Below, piece by piece: positions 38,104-44,536 of a stretch of 44,536 nt of DNA. The notes beneath the pieces were generated by a model. That model was not told where the DNA came from, ran no database searches, and saw nothing but the letters and a program-made list of their open reading frames with translations. The stretch is from contig JADLGO010000045.1 of NCBI GenBank assembly GCA_020849275.1, forward strand, positions 1 through 44,536, written 5' to 3'. Source of the stretch: Chthonomonadales bacterium (lineage in GTDB: Bacteria; Armatimonadota; Chthonomonadetes; Chthonomonadales; CAJBBX01). Each line of letters starts with the position of its first letter. The stretch's first letter is position 1. Both the position numbers and the translations under genes were made by a program.

Positions 38104-39114
38104 CTAGAACTCGGCCTCGTCCCGCGGCGGCCGCGTCATCAGCTCCGCGATGGTCTGCGCTACCGGCGCGCCGCCGAACACTACCGCGTGCAGTGCCTCC
38201 GAGATGGGCATCTCGACCCCCGCGCGCGCCGCCAGCGCGCGAACCGCCCGCAGCGTCGGAACGCCCTCCGCCACCTGGCCGAGCTCCGCCAGGACGGAGG
38301 CGAGCGGTCGCCCGCCGCCGAGCCCGACGCCGACGCGGTAGTTGCGCGAGAGGCGACTGCCTCCCGTGGCGATCAGGTCGCCCACCCCGGCCAGGCCGAG
38401 GAACGTGTTCGGCCGCGCGCCGAGCGCGGTTCCCAGGCGTGTGATCTCCGCCAGCCCGCGAGTCATCAACGCGGCGCGGGTGTTGTCGCCGTAACCCATT
38501 CCCTCGCACACGCCCGCGCCGATCGCCACCACGTTCTTCGTCGCGCCCGCCAACTCCACGCCGACCAGGTCGGTGCTCGTGTAGACCCGAAACGTTGGCC
38601 CCATCCAGAGGGCCTGGCAGCGCCGTGCCGTCTCCGCACTCTCCGCGGCGGCGACGCTCGCCGTCGGGATGCCACGCGCCACCTCCACCGCCAGGTTGGG
38701 GCCCGAGAGCGCGGCAACGTCGGGTCGGTCGGCGCCGACGCCGGCGAACCCGGCCGCGATCACCTCCGACAGCCTCGCGCCGGTGTGCTCGTCGATGCCC
38801 TTGGCCGCGCTGACGATCAACGCGCCCGGAGCGACGAGTGGGGCGGCCGCCGCGGCAACGGTGGCCATGCCGGCCGAGGGCACGGCGAACACCACGCGTG
38901 CCGCACCGGAGAGCGCGGACGCGAGGTCGCTCGTAACGTGGATGCCTGGGCCCAGGCGCACGCCCGGCAGGTAGCGCTGGTTCTGGCGGGCGGCCTCGAC
39001 GGCCCTGGCAAGCGCGTCGTCGCGCGCCCAGAGGGCGACCGGGCACCGCCCCGCAAGCAGAGTAGCGAGCGCGGTACCCCAGCTACCGGCGCCCAAGATC
39101 GCCGTCTTCTCCAC
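38104..39114 (-). CDS. gpsA: Glycerol-3-phosphate dehydrogenase [NAD(P)+]
   Basis: This 336-aa protein has the dinucleotide motif ILGAGSWGTALATLLA at its N-terminus, VSAAKGIDEHTG, LSGPNLAVEVARGIPT, and the catalytic-lysine region GATKNVVAIGAGVCEGMGYGDNTRAALMTRGLAE. It reduces dihydroxyacetone phosphate to sn-glycerol-3-phosphate for phospholipids. GTG 39114 is 4 bases from GGAGG, and the product VEKTAILG starts just before the binding motif; longer versions are Arg-rich shadow. It is 37 bp downstream of the M42 gene on the same strand. Confidence 0.95.
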   Translation of the reverse strand: MEKTAILGAGSWGTALATLLAGRCPVALWARDDALARAVEAARQNQRYLPGVRLGPGIHVTSDLASALSGAARVVFAVPSAGMATVAAAAAPLVAPGALIVSAAKGIDEHTGARLSEVIAAGFAGVGADRPDVAALSGPNLAVEVARGIPTASVAAAESAETARRCQALWMGPTFRVYTSTDLVGVELAGATKNVVAIGAGVCEGMGYGDNTRAALMTRGLAEITRLGTALGARPNTFLGLAGVGDLIATGGSRLSRNYRVGVGLGGGRPLASVLAELGQVAEGVPTLRAVRALAARAGVEMPISEALHAVVFGGAPVAQTIAELMTRPPRDEAEF

Positions 39115-39151
39115 CCGGCCTCCAATCGATGCGCGCGCGCCGCGCCGCGGC

Positions 39152-40219
39152 CTAGCTGCCGAGCTCGTCGGCGTACCCGTAAGAGCGGGTATGCGCATCC
39201 TCCAGGTAGCGCGCCAGCAACTGGACCGCCCCCTCGATGTCGGACACGGACGCCGTCTCATTCACCGTGTGCACGTAGCGGCAAGGCACCGAGAGGGTGA
39301 AGCTGGCCACGCCGCCGCGTGAGCGCTGGATGCCGCCGGCATCCGTGCCACCGCGCGCCAACAGCTCGAGCTGGTAGGGGATCTGGTGCCTCTCCGCGAG
39401 GTCGCGAAAGTGGCGCACGAGCTTCGGGTGGCAGAGCAGCGACGAGTCCATCACCTTGATAGCGACGCCCGCGCCAAGCCTGCTCACCTGGTCCTGGTCG
39501 GCCGCGCCGGGGAAGTCGTTGGCCAGGGTCACGTCCACGGCCAGGCCGACCTCGGGCTCCAGGGCGTAGGCCGCCGTGGTGGCGCCGCGCAGTCCGACCT
39601 CCTCCTGCGTGGTGGCCACCGCCACGATGTCGCAGGCGTGGCTGCCAACGGCGCGCAGCGCCTCGATGGTGACGAACAGGGCGATGCGGTTGTCGAGCGC
39701 CAGGCTCATCACGTTGCCGCCGACCCGTTCGGCCGTGCGCGCCATCGTCACCATGTCGCCGATCTCGACGCGCTTCCTCACCTCGTCGCCGGCCAGGCCG
39801 AGGTCGACGAACATCTCCTCGATCCTGGGCGCCTTGCCGGCCTCCTCGGGCGTCAGCATGTGAACCGGCTTGGCCGCCGGCATCAGCGCCCCGAGCAGCG
39901 TCTCGCCGGCGAAGCCATGCACGTGGACACGTTGGGCCACCATGTTGCGCGGGTCCCAACCGCCGATCGGCTGAAGGCGCAGAAAGCCCTTGTCGTCGAT
40001 GTGCTTCACCAGGAAGCCGATCTGGTCCATGTGTGCCGCGACCATCACGCGCGGCCCACCTCCGGCGCCGCGCTTGGTCGCGACCACGTTGCCCATCACG
40101 TCGACGCGCACCTCGGAGACCAGCGGCCGCAGCTCCTCCACCACGACGGCCCGGATCCGCTCCTCGCGGCCCGAAACGCCCGGGGTCTCACAGAGCCGCT
40201 TCAACAGGTCGAAGTTCAC
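39152..40219 (-). CDS. M42-family metallo-aminopeptidase / endoglucanase-type peptidase
   Basis: This 355-aa protein carries the dinuclear metal ligands of M42: H63 in AAHMDQIGF, D176 in ALDNR, E206-E207 in TTQEEVGLRG, D229 in AVDVTLAND, and H317 in RYVHTVNE. The order and the 355-aa length match FrvX/YsdC-type tetrahedral aminopeptidases, which trim peptides in the cytosol. Some members were first named endoglucanases, and no cellulase activity should be assumed. GTG 40219 lies 8 bases after GGAGG. It sits between a sulfotransferase gene (59 bp upstream) and gpsA. Confidence 0.93.
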   Translation of the reverse strand: MNFDLLKRLCETPGVSGREERIRAVVVEELRPLVSEVRVDVMGNVVATKRGAGGGPRVMVAAHMDQIGFLVKHIDDKGFLRLQPIGGWDPRNMVAQRVHVHGFAGETLLGALMPAAKPVHMLTPEEAGKAPRIEEMFVDLGLAGDEVRKRVEIGDMVTMARTAERVGGNVMSLALDNRIALFVTIEALRAVGSHACDIVAVATTQEEVGLRGATTAAYALEPEVGLAVDVTLANDFPGAADQDQVSRLGAGVAIKVMDSSLLCHPKLVRHFRDLAERHQIPYQLELLARGGTDAGGIQRSRGGVASFTLSVPCRYVHTVNETASVSDIEGAVQLLARYLEDAHTRSYGYADELGS

Positions 40220-40278
40220 CTACCACACCTCCGGTCGGCGACCCTCCGGGCCACCGTGAATGGACGCCAGGGACGCCT

Positions 40279-41184
40279 CTACTGTACCCTCCATCCCTCC
40301 ACGCGGTCGCCGAAGCGCCGGTGGAGCGCCTCGATGTCCTGGGCGTACATCTCCTCCAGCACCCGCCGGACGCCCCGCGGCATCGGCGGTGACGGGACAC
40401 CTTCCATGAAACGCTCCCGCAACGGGAAGGTCTCCATCGGCAGGTCTGCGTTGACGCCGAGGTGGCGCAGCACGTCGGTCAGGAGACGCTCGGGGCAGCG
40501 CTTGATCTCGTCAAACACACCCACGTAGAGCGAGTCGGGGCCATAGACAGACGTCCAGTTGTCGATGTCGCGCAGGTACATGGTGTAGTGCCGGTTATTG
40601 CGCAGGCGAACGCGGCGCACGAACTCCCACTCACGCACGTCCTCGAACGAGCGGTGCGTACGGAACATGAGCTCCTGCTTGGCGTGGGACCACGCGCGAT
40701 CGATGGGGTTTCGCATCATGTAGACGAGCTTGAGGTCGGGCATGATCTTCTTGAGAAACCGAATGCGCCGCGTACGGATGCCCCCGTAATCCACCGTGAT
40801 GTCGCCGATGCGCTTGCCGCGCCCCGGCTCAAGGTATGTGGAGTAGTGCTTCAGGCTGCGATGGAAGCTCCACGACAGGTAGTGGACCTCCTTGACCTCC
40901 GGCATGAAGATGTCGGGATGCCGGCTAAGCTGGCCCCAGAGCCAGGTAGTGCCGGACTTCATCGCGCCGAGCCCCAGGAAGTCGGGCAGCGCCAGGCCGG
41001 CGGTCGAGAGCGTCCCGGTAGCGTAGAGGTGCTTCTCGACGGCGCTGAAAGGCGTGTAGAGGACTCGCTCCAGCAGCGGAGGCGGGTAGTGATGCTCCCG
41101 CGCGAGCTGGCGGAGGCACCAGCGAAAGGACTCGTACGCCACGGAGCGTCGCAGTCGGCGGGCGAAGGGGTTCTCGGCGGCCAC
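40279..41184 (-). CDS. PAPS-dependent sulfotransferase
   Basis: The 301-aa protein has both cofactor motifs: the 5'-phosphosulfate loop LGAMKSGTTWLWG (K76-S77-G78-T79-T80) and the 3'-phosphate motif VYMMRNPIDRAWSHAK (R158 and S166). It should transfer sulfate from PAPS to a hydroxyl of a sugar or other acceptor. GTG 41184 follows AAGGAGAG by 5 bases and is preferred to GTG 41226, which has no site. It lies 51 bp after the next paralogue and probably shares its transcript with the PAP phosphatase. The acceptor is unknown; a surface glycan is the leading idea. Confidence 0.9.
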   Translation of the reverse strand: MAAENPFARRLRRSVAYESFRWCLRQLAREHHYPPPLLERVLYTPFSAVEKHLYATGTLSTAGLALPDFLGLGAMKSGTTWLWGQLSRHPDIFMPEVKEVHYLSWSFHRSLKHYSTYLEPGRGKRIGDITVDYGGIRTRRIRFLKKIMPDLKLVYMMRNPIDRAWSHAKQELMFRTHRSFEDVREWEFVRRVRLRNNRHYTMYLRDIDNWTSVYGPDSLYVGVFDEIKRCPERLLTDVLRHLGVNADLPMETFPLRERFMEGVPSPPMPRGVRRVLEEMYAQDIEALHRRFGDRVEGWRVQ

Positions 41185-41235
41185 GGCTCTCTCCTTGCCG
41201 GCCCCGCGGCCGGCTACGGACGCCACCCTGCGATG

Positions 41236-42183
41236 CTAGACGCTGGGACGCCGGACTCGCCACGCGGCAACGGCGTCGCCAAAGCGAGCGTAGAGCGCCT
41301 CGATGGGGTCCGCGTACATCTCCTCAAGCAGGCATCGGTACCCGGCAGGGATCGGGGCGGCGAAGTGGTCGGACCATCGGCCGCGATCCTGCGGGTCGGG
41401 CTCGAGGTCCGCGCGCGCGCCAGGGTCCCGCGCGCCCGACACCGGCCCGAGCACCGCCAGATCCTCGGAGGCGCCGATGTGGCGCAGGATCTCGCGCAGC
41501 ATCGGCTCCGGCCGGCGGGCGATGTCGTCGAAGAAGCCGATGTAGAGCCGGTCCGCCGAAAAGACGCGCAGCCACGTGTCGATGCCGCGCAGATACTCGG
41601 CGCCCTCGCGTGACGCGCGTGAGCGGAAGTGACGCACGAACTCGGCCGGGCGCACGTCCGCGAAGCGGCGCCCGGGGCGGAACATGAGCGACTGGCGCGC
41701 GTGGGTCCAGGCGCGATCAACCGGGTTACGCAGCAGCACAACGAGCCGCGAGTCCGGCGCCAGCAGGCGCACCCAGGCGATGCGCGCCTCCGGCAGCGCC
41801 AGGTACTCGGTGGTGATCTCGCCCCGGATCCGGTCGGCGCCCGGAGCCAACCGTCGCGCGTAGTGCCGGACGCTTCGTTGGAAGTTCCAGGAGAAGTAGT
41901 GGAGCTCCTTCGTGGGGGGGATGTAGACCTCCGGGTGGCGGTCGAGGTGCTCGAAGAGCCACGCCGTGCCGCTGTGCATCGCTCCCAGGCCGAGGTAGCA
42001 GGGCATGGACAGTCCGCGCGCCGTCAGCCGCCCGCTGGCGTAGAGGCGCTTCTCCACGGCGCTGACCGGGGCCAGCGCGAGCCGCTGGAGAAGGGGCGGT
42101 GGGTAGAAGGGGTCTGGAACCGCCTGCCGGTAGAGGAAGCGCAGGGCCTCGTAGGCGGCGGTGCGCTTCAGGTAGGCGCGCAT
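41236..42183 (-). CDS. Sulfotransferase paralogue with altered PAPS-binding residues
   Basis: This 315-aa protein is similar along its whole length to its neighbour (AVSAVEKRLYASGRLTARGL, LHYFSWNFQRSVRHYARRL, ADPIEALYARFGD). At the 5'-phosphosulfate loop it reads GAMHSGTAW, so the PAPS lysine is H70 and the second Thr is A74. In the 3'-phosphate motif Thr160 replaces Ser (LLRNPVDRAWTHARQ). A second, diverged function or weak activity is possible. ATG 42183 is used. GTG 42189 directly after the upstream stop (TGAGTG) is an alternative. Neither has a strong ribosome-binding site, so coupling to the PAP phosphatase gene is likely. Confidence 0.85.
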   Translation of the reverse strand: MRAYLKRTAAYEALRFLYRQAVPDPFYPPPLLQRLALAPVSAVEKRLYASGRLTARGLSMPCYLGLGAMHSGTAWLFEHLDRHPEVYIPPTKELHYFSWNFQRSVRHYARRLAPGADRIRGEITTEYLALPEARIAWVRLLAPDSRLVVLLRNPVDRAWTHARQSLMFRPGRRFADVRPAEFVRHFRSRASREGAEYLRGIDTWLRVFSADRLYIGFFDDIARRPEPMLREILRHIGASEDLAVLGPVSGARDPGARADLEPDPQDRGRWSDHFAAPIPAGYRCLLEEMYADPIEALYARFGDAVAAWRVRRPSV

Positions 42184-42189
42184 GGCCAC

Positions 42190-43182
42190 TCAGTCGGCCG
42201 CAAGCACGCGCGACACGGCCCGCCCCACCGGCTCACGCAGCGCCCCGTTCGTCGCCACCACGCCCCGGTTGGCGCGGAGCGTGCGGCCCTGCGCGAAGTC
42301 CAGCGGACGCCCATACGCGTCGCTCACGTGACCGCCCGCTTCCGCCACCAGCAGGGCGCCGGCGGCGTGGTCCCACGCCTTCTCTTCGTAATCCGCCCGG
42401 GTGGGCAGGCGCAGGTAGATGTCGGCGTCTCCACGCGCCACGGCCGCGTACTTTGCCTGGCTGTCCATCCGCAGCGGGGCGGCGCGCACGCCGAGGACCT
42501 CGGCTATGCGAGCGGCCTCGCCCTGCGAGGAGTGGGCCGCCTCCACGGACTCGCACAGCACGGCCTCGGTCGGGTTGCCCTGCCGCGACACGCTCAGTGC
42601 CTCCTCCGGCCCTCCGCCGGGGCCGAGGGCGCGTGCGCCCTGACCCCGTGCGGCATAGAACAGCCCGCCCGGGGGCGCCTCGGACGGCCCGGGCGCTGCC
42701 GGAAGGCGCGGGCACCCGAGCACGCCGAGCACAACCCGGCCTTCCTCGATAAGGGCGATCGCGACGGCGTACTGCTCGCCGCGTAGAAAGCCCTTCGTAC
42801 CGTCCACGGGGTCGATCACCCAGAAGCGCCCTGCCGGCTCCGCGCGACCGCGGCCAAGCATGAGCGCGTCCAGCAGATCGGCCTCGCTGAGAGAGGGCTC
42901 GACCATGCGAGCGTACTCAAGCACGCGCCTCCGCGTGGCCGAGGTCCCGGCGCCGCGCAGGTCGTCGGCGTCCTCCTCGGCCACGATCGCCGTTCCGGGG
43001 AAGGCGGCGAGCAACCGGCGGCATATGAGCGCCTGCGAGCAGAAGTCGGCCACCGTCACCGGCGAGCGGTCGCCCTTCCAGAGGGTCTCGGCGGAGACCA
43101 GTCCCTCGCGCACAGCCTCGCATACGCGACACGCCTCGCGAGCGGCGTCGAGAGCCGCACCGCGCTCCTCCTGCCACGCCAT
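42190..43182 (-). CDS. 3'(2'),5'-bisphosphate nucleotidase (PAP phosphatase), HAL2/CysQ-like
   Basis: The 330-aa inositol-monophosphatase-fold enzyme has the metal-site motifs IVAEEDADD (about 66-74) and WVIDPVDGTKGFLRGEQYAV (D124, D127, G-T), plus the C-terminal EEKAWDHAAGALLVAEAGG. The DGTKGFLRG form is typical of HAL2/Met22/SAL1 enzymes that remove the 3'-phosphate of PAP, rather than of inositol phosphatases. PAP is the product of sulfotransferases, and this gene is 6 bp upstream of one, a strong functional fit. ATG 43182 lies 6 bases after AAGGAG; the ATG at 43188 is inside that spacing. Confidence 0.9.
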   Translation of the reverse strand: MAWQEERGAALDAAREACRVCEAVREGLVSAETLWKGDRSPVTVADFCSQALICRRLLAAFPGTAIVAEEDADDLRGAGTSATRRRVLEYARMVEPSLSEADLLDALMLGRGRAEPAGRFWVIDPVDGTKGFLRGEQYAVAIALIEEGRVVLGVLGCPRLPAAPGPSEAPPGGLFYAARGQGARALGPGGGPEEALSVSRQGNPTEAVLCESVEAAHSSQGEAARIAEVLGVRAAPLRMDSQAKYAAVARGDADIYLRLPTRADYEEKAWDHAAGALLVAEAGGHVSDAYGRPLDFAQGRTLRANRGVVATNGALREPVGRAVSRVLAAD

Positions 43183-43229
43183 GGGCATCTCCTTCTGCTC
43201 GCGGGCGCCGCGCCGGCGCGGCCTGGAAT

Positions 43230-43266
43230 CGCCGCGCCCCGCTCGCGTAACGAGCGGGGCGCGGCG
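43230..43266. terminator. Perfect 16-bp stem-loop between the small membrane gene and the PAP phosphatase gene
   Basis: CGCCGCGCCCCGCTCG (43230-43245) is exactly complementary to CGAGCGGGGCGCGGCG (43251-43266) with a 5-base loop CGTAA. There is no T-run on either strand. A second self-complementary 16-mer GCCGCGCCGGCGCGGC lies just beside it (43207-43222). Either a U-less terminator or a regulatory RNA structure that separates the two genes. Confidence 0.5.
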
Positions 43267-43290
43267 GCAAACGGGGCCGGAATCGGCTGC

Positions 43291-43458
43291 CTACCGACGG
43301 CGACTCCGGCGGCGGAACCCGGGCTCGGCCCGTCGCAGCGGGACGGGGGTCCTGGCCGGCCGGGTCCGCGCGCGCAAGGCCAGCCAGGCAGCCCAGGCGC
43401 CGCCGAACATCGTGAGCGCGGTCAGCGCCACAGCCAGGCTCTGCGGTACGAAACTCAT
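43291..43458 (-). CDS. Small single-span membrane protein, 55 aa
   Basis: ATG 43458 is preceded by the strong site AGGAGGGG about 9 bases upstream. The first ~25 residues are hydrophobic (SLAVALTALTMFGGAWAAWLAL) and the rest is very basic (PARTPVPLRRAEPGFRRRSRRR), so it should sit in the inner membrane with its tail in the cytosol. No family is recognised. It lies between the sigma-H-like gene and the sulfation module, separated from the latter by the long stem-loop. Confidence 0.55.
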   Translation of the reverse strand: MSFVPQSLAVALTALTMFGGAWAAWLALRARTRPARTPVPLRRAEPGFRRRSRRR

Positions 43459-43579
43459 CCTGTTCAACCCCTCCTGAACCATCGGGCCGAGAACGATCAC
43501 TCTCCTCATTCCATAAGGATGAGCACCCCGCGGAGTTCCCGCGCGGCACACAAGCCGGCCGAAACGGCCCGTGGAGCGG

Positions 43580-44272
43580 CTACTGGCGCACGTGGGCCGA
43601 GCTCACCAGCAGCTCGCTGAGGTTGGCGAGCCCCAGTGGCACGGCCGACACTTTGCGCTTGATGCGCGCCAGGGCGTTGTCCACCGACTTCGTTTTGCAG
43701 CGCAACTCGGTGGCGATCTCCCGGTACGATTTGCCCACCTGGTAGCCGGCAAGCACGCGCCACTCGAAATCGGAGAGCATCTGCTGCAGCATCTCGTGCA
43801 GCCGCCGCGTGTCCTCGCTCTGAAGCACGAGGCCCTCCGGGTCCTGCATCTCCGTCGATGGAATGATGTCCGACAGGTTCCACTCGGGGCCGCCGTCGTC
43901 GGCGGGAGACTCCAGGGAGAGCGAGGTGTTCAGAGGCATCTGCTTCTGGCGGGTTGCCGTCTTGATCGCGGTGATGATGTGGCGCTGGATGCAGACCTTG
44001 GCGAAGGCGGGGAACGAGATGGCCCGCTCACAACGGAAATCGACGATCGCCTGCCAGAGGCCGATCATGCCGACCTGCAGGAGGTCTTCCTTCTCCGCTC
44101 CGACCAGGAAGTACGACTTCACCTTCGTGCGCACGAGGTTACGGTACTTGTACAGAAGGAACTCAGCCGCCAGCTCTTCTCCCTCCTGCGCTCGCGACAC
44201 GACCTCGCGATCGGCCATCTCGAGGTAGCGGGCATGGGTGGGCTTCAGATGGTGCTGCACTTCGCTATCCAC
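43580..44272 (-). CDS. sigH: Sigma-70 factor of the sporulation sigma-H (Spo0H) type
   Basis: This 230-aa protein closely follows the sigma-H pattern: EFLLYKYRNLVRTKVKSYFL (2.1), GAEKEDLLQVGMIGLWQAI (2.2), ISFPAFAKVCIQRHIITAIK (2.3-2.4), TATRQKQMPLNTSLSL, and region 4 LSDFEWRVLAGYQVGKSYREI with SVDNALARIKRK. It should guide RNA polymerase to a special promoter set, in Bacillus at the start of stationary phase and sporulation. Its role here is unknown, since no sporulation gene is in view. GTG 44272 was chosen because GGGAGA precedes it by 5 bases; the ATG at 44377 overlaps the -10 box of its promoter and is rejected. It heads the minus-strand set that ends at gpsA. Confidence 0.9.
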   Translation of the reverse strand: MDSEVQHHLKPTHARYLEMADREVVSRAQEGEELAAEFLLYKYRNLVRTKVKSYFLVGAEKEDLLQVGMIGLWQAIVDFRCERAISFPAFAKVCIQRHIITAIKTATRQKQMPLNTSLSLESPADDGGPEWNLSDIIPSTEMQDPEGLVLQSEDTRRLHEMLQQMLSDFEWRVLAGYQVGKSYREIATELRCKTKSVDNALARIKRKVSAVPLGLANLSELLVSSAHVRQ

Positions 44273-44345
44273 TCTGGTCTCCCAGTAGTCAGGATTTTGA
44301 GTTTCAGGGCAACAGCCGGGACGGTACGTTGGGCCGCGGGGGCCC

Positions 44346-44475
44346 GAGGCAACGCGGTGGTGTCTTCTGTGCCTCATTATACATTACAGGATCCGGCGCG
44401 CGCAACCCCGCGCGTTGCCTCACCAAATACCTGACCGAAGCGGTTTCGTTGCCTCACGTAAGAACCTAACCGAAG
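44346..44475. repeat. Clustered GTTGCCTC elements and a 34-bp-period imperfect direct repeat around the sigH promoter
   Basis: The ~28-bp stretch CGTTGCCTCAC...ACCTGACCGAAG at 44413-44440 recurs at 44447-44475 with small changes. An inverted GAGGCAACGC is at 44346-44355, between the promoter and the gene, and a partial GAGGCGAC at 44512-44519. This could be a regulator-binding array. Confidence 0.45.
44376..44405 (-). promoter_or_regulatory. Promoter for the sigma-H-like gene, TTGCGC-18-TATAAT
   Basis: On the minus strand TATAAT (44381-44376) is 18 bases after TTGCGC (44405-44400), a weak -35. A start near 44369 gives a 97-nt leader. The repeated GTTGCCTC/GAGGCAAC elements flank it on both sides. 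Confidence 0.5.
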
Positions 44476-44499
44476 GCCGGCCGAGCTGAAGGGCCTTCG
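44471..44499. other. 8-bp inverted repeat before the right edge
   Basis: CGAAGGCC (44471-44478) is complementary to GGCCTTCG (44492-44499) with a 13-base loop. It overlaps the end of the second direct repeat and precedes a possible start codon at 44509. Confidence 0.35.
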
Positions 44500-44508
44500 G
44501 GAGGGGTC

Positions 44509-44536
44509 ATGAGGCGACAGATGAGCAAGCGTGCAC
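44509..44536 (+). CDS. Possible start of a plus-strand gene cut by the window edge
   Basis: ATG 44509 follows GGGAGGGG (44499-44506) and reads MRRQMSKRA to the end of the window; ATG 44521 is a second candidate. Only nine codons are visible, so neither the gene nor its function can be confirmed. It would be divergent from the sigma-H-like gene. Confidence 0.25.

Noticed and set aside
43510-43545. ECF-type promoter (GGAACT plus TTAT) on the minus strand before the 55-aa gene
   Set aside because: Only the -35 half looks right, and the downstream half does not match a known ECF -10.
1-44536. CRISPR arrays, tRNA or rRNA genes, toxin-antitoxin or classical phage-defence genes
   Set aside because: I looked for regularly spaced repeats, tRNA-like sequence and known defence motifs and saw none.

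Overview
The window is very GC-rich (except its first ~170 bases) and densely coded on both strands, with many GTG and TTG starts, clear purine-rich ribosome-binding sites and several 4-base stop/start overlaps. The gene mix is a free-living bacterial chromosome: Tat-exported Gfo/Idh/MocA proteins, an alpha/alpha-toroid and CBM9-type carbohydrate module, a sigma-H-type sigma factor, S41 proteases, anmK-murJ and a comEB-wecA-wecB string. This set would fit Armatimonadota or a neighbouring lineage. That placement is inference from gene content only. I see no rRNA, tRNA or CRISPR array. The only mobile-element hint is a two-copy 26-bp repeat at the extreme left edge.

Layout. 1-2574: repeat, a consensus promoter, then two exported proteins of unknown role. 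2640-8759 (+): a HAD phosphatase on an apparently leaderless mRNA, a metal-dependent amidohydrolase, two GT2 glycosyltransferases and a Wzy/WaaL-like polymerase/ligase with TPRs, i.e. surface-glycan synthesis. 8764-15060 (-): an ABC-F ATPase behind a ~270-nt leader, rpiB, dCMP deaminase, a WecA/TagO-like transferase, WecB, and an AI-2E-family membrane protein. 15200-18100 (+): two tandem S41 C-terminal proteases; the first has lost both catalytic residues. 18183-27125 (+) and 27038-29119 (-): a carbohydrate block with two Gfo/Idh/MocA oxidoreductases, an alkaline-phosphatase-superfamily hydrolase, an alpha/beta-hydrolase fused to an alpha/alpha domain, a glycosidase-like toroid protein, and a convergent secreted propeller-toroid protein. 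29375-34779: an RpoD-like sigma factor, murJ and anmK (overlapping, minus strand), an FmdB-type zinc ribbon and an orphan zinc-finger anti-sigma-like membrane protein. 35041-38098 (+): a secreted protein with a CBM9-like C-terminus, a frameshifted btpA, and a small membrane protein. 38104-44272 (-): gpsA, an M42 aminopeptidase, two sulfotransferases, a PAP phosphatase, a 55-aa membrane protein and a sigma-H-like factor.

How the genes work together. The best-supported functional unit is the sulfation module (40279-43182). Sulfotransferases using PAPS release PAP, and the adjacent HAL2-type phosphatase would remove it. The acceptor may be the surface glycan built by the glycosyltransferase/WecA/WecB genes elsewhere in the window, but that link is inference. 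The most unusual observations are the paired dead/live S41 proteases, a WecA-like enzyme with a changed metal-site motif, a sulfotransferase paralogue with an altered PAPS loop, the hydrolase-toroid fusion, and repeats clustered around the sigma-H-like gene promoter.
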